64,000 nt of DNA, taken from Pyrinomonadaceae bacterium. Its GTDB lineage: Bacteria > Acidobacteriota > Blastocatellia > Pyrinomonadales > Pyrinomonadaceae. Made by a program: the position numbers and the translations under genes. Position 1 is the first letter of the stretch. Every line of letters starts with the position of its first letter. Location of the stretch: NCBI GenBank assembly GCA_030841105.1, contig JAVEDE010000023.1, forward strand, positions 19,252 through 83,251. The letters are read 5' to 3'. Of this stretch, positions 63,765-64,000 are shown piece by piece. The notes beneath the pieces are model-generated. The model saw only the letters and a program-made list of their open reading frames with translations. It ran no database searches and was not told where the DNA came from.

Positions 63765-64000
63765 ATGCGAAAAATTCTGAGCCTCGTTCTCTCCGTCATC
63801 TTTGCGCTCTCCGCGTTTGCCGCACCCGCCGCTCCGAGCGACGGGCACGAGTACGCGCCGATTCAGGAGAAGAAGATCAAGTACAAGGACTGGACGTTTA
63901 AAAAGTTGGCGACGGGCGAGCCGGTGAATTTGCGCGAGTGGGCGAAGGGGAAGAAACTCGTGCTCGTCGTCTATCTCGCGCCGTGGTGCAACAACTGGAA
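63765..64000 (+). CDS. exported thioredoxin-fold protein, partial at window end
   Basis: The first 78 codons of a gene running off the window. Signal peptide about 1-19 (VIFALSAFAAPAA), then EYAPIQEKKIKYKDWTF, NLREWAKGKKLVLVVYL and APWCNNW. The strand VLVVYLAPWC and one visible Cys fit a peroxiredoxin/thioredoxin-like fold; the rest is missing. AGGAG (63752-63756) is 8 nt before the ATG. It extends the thiol-redox cluster. Confidence 0.8.
   Translation, partial: MRKILSLVLSVIFALSAFAAPAAPSDGHEYAPIQEKKIKYKDWTFKKLATGEPVNLREWAKGKKLVLVVYLAPWCNNW

Overview
The window is a gene-dense, GC-rich bacterial chromosome segment of 64 kb. I see no rRNA or tRNA gene, CRISPR array, transposase or prophage. 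The gene content fits an Acidobacteriota genome, probably class Blastocatellia (inference). The indicators are a 1279-residue Oar-like TonB-dependent receptor, secreted proteins combining PPC, BACON-like, Calx-beta and DUF4214 domains, many exported proteases, and a DUF4129/DUF4350/MoxR/DUF58/SpoIIM-type module. No marker gene was available to confirm this.

Layout. 65-3592 (minus): purF followed by a higB-higA toxin-antitoxin pair, a membrane-anchored ComEC/Rec2-like hydrolase and a DUF3006 protein. 3811-13161 (mostly plus): glutaredoxin-like protein, cytochrome c, Zn alcohol dehydrogenase, DMT transporter, HtrA protease, aldehyde dehydrogenase and alanine dehydrogenase, with an apparent C-terminal gene fragment at 7450-7989 on minus. 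13408-15615: orphan receiver-domain protein and a PDZ/radical-SAM DUF512 protein. 15999-21709: Oar-like receptor behind a strong sigma-54 promoter match, then two exported proteins. 21771-32592: the MoxR/DUF58 module, split by an inverted zinc metalloprotease gene. 32721-37748: DUF4126, zinc metallopeptidase, bifunctional FTCD, PilZ and a nuclease-like protein. 37920-46673 (minus): an alpha/beta hydrolase and an exported-hydrolase island (S8 subtilase, M4 thermolysin-like and M43 proteases, plus two uncharacterised secreted proteins). 46931-57417: aldehyde dehydrogenase, Xaa-Pro aminopeptidase, formaldehyde dehydrogenase-like ADH, DHH phosphoesterase, the large PPC/DUF4214 protein and an NAD-type isocitrate dehydrogenase. 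57583-64000 (plus): glycine oxidase ThiO and a thiol-redox cluster (two TlpA-like paralogues, PepSY protein, CcdA-TlpA fusion, truncated redoxin-like gene).

The most unusual feature is not a gene. Thirteen intergenic loci carry short degenerate 7-bp tandem repeats, and in most of them the left-arm heptads are answered by complementary heptads in a right arm, giving long hairpins that are sometimes nested. They lie in divergent, convergent and codirectional gaps, supply the stop codons of four genes, abut start codons, and in one place supply a -35-like box. The architecture resembles the heptameric short tandemly repeated repetitive (STRR) sequences of filamentous cyanobacteria.

Working together: the plus-strand redox cluster plausibly forms an extracytoplasmic thiol-reduction relay (CcdA passing electrons to TlpA-type thioredoxins). 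The minus-strand protease island, the Oar receptor and the HtrA protease suggest a lifestyle of degrading and importing polymeric or proteinaceous substrates. Alanine dehydrogenase, FTCD and ThiO point to amino-acid catabolism.
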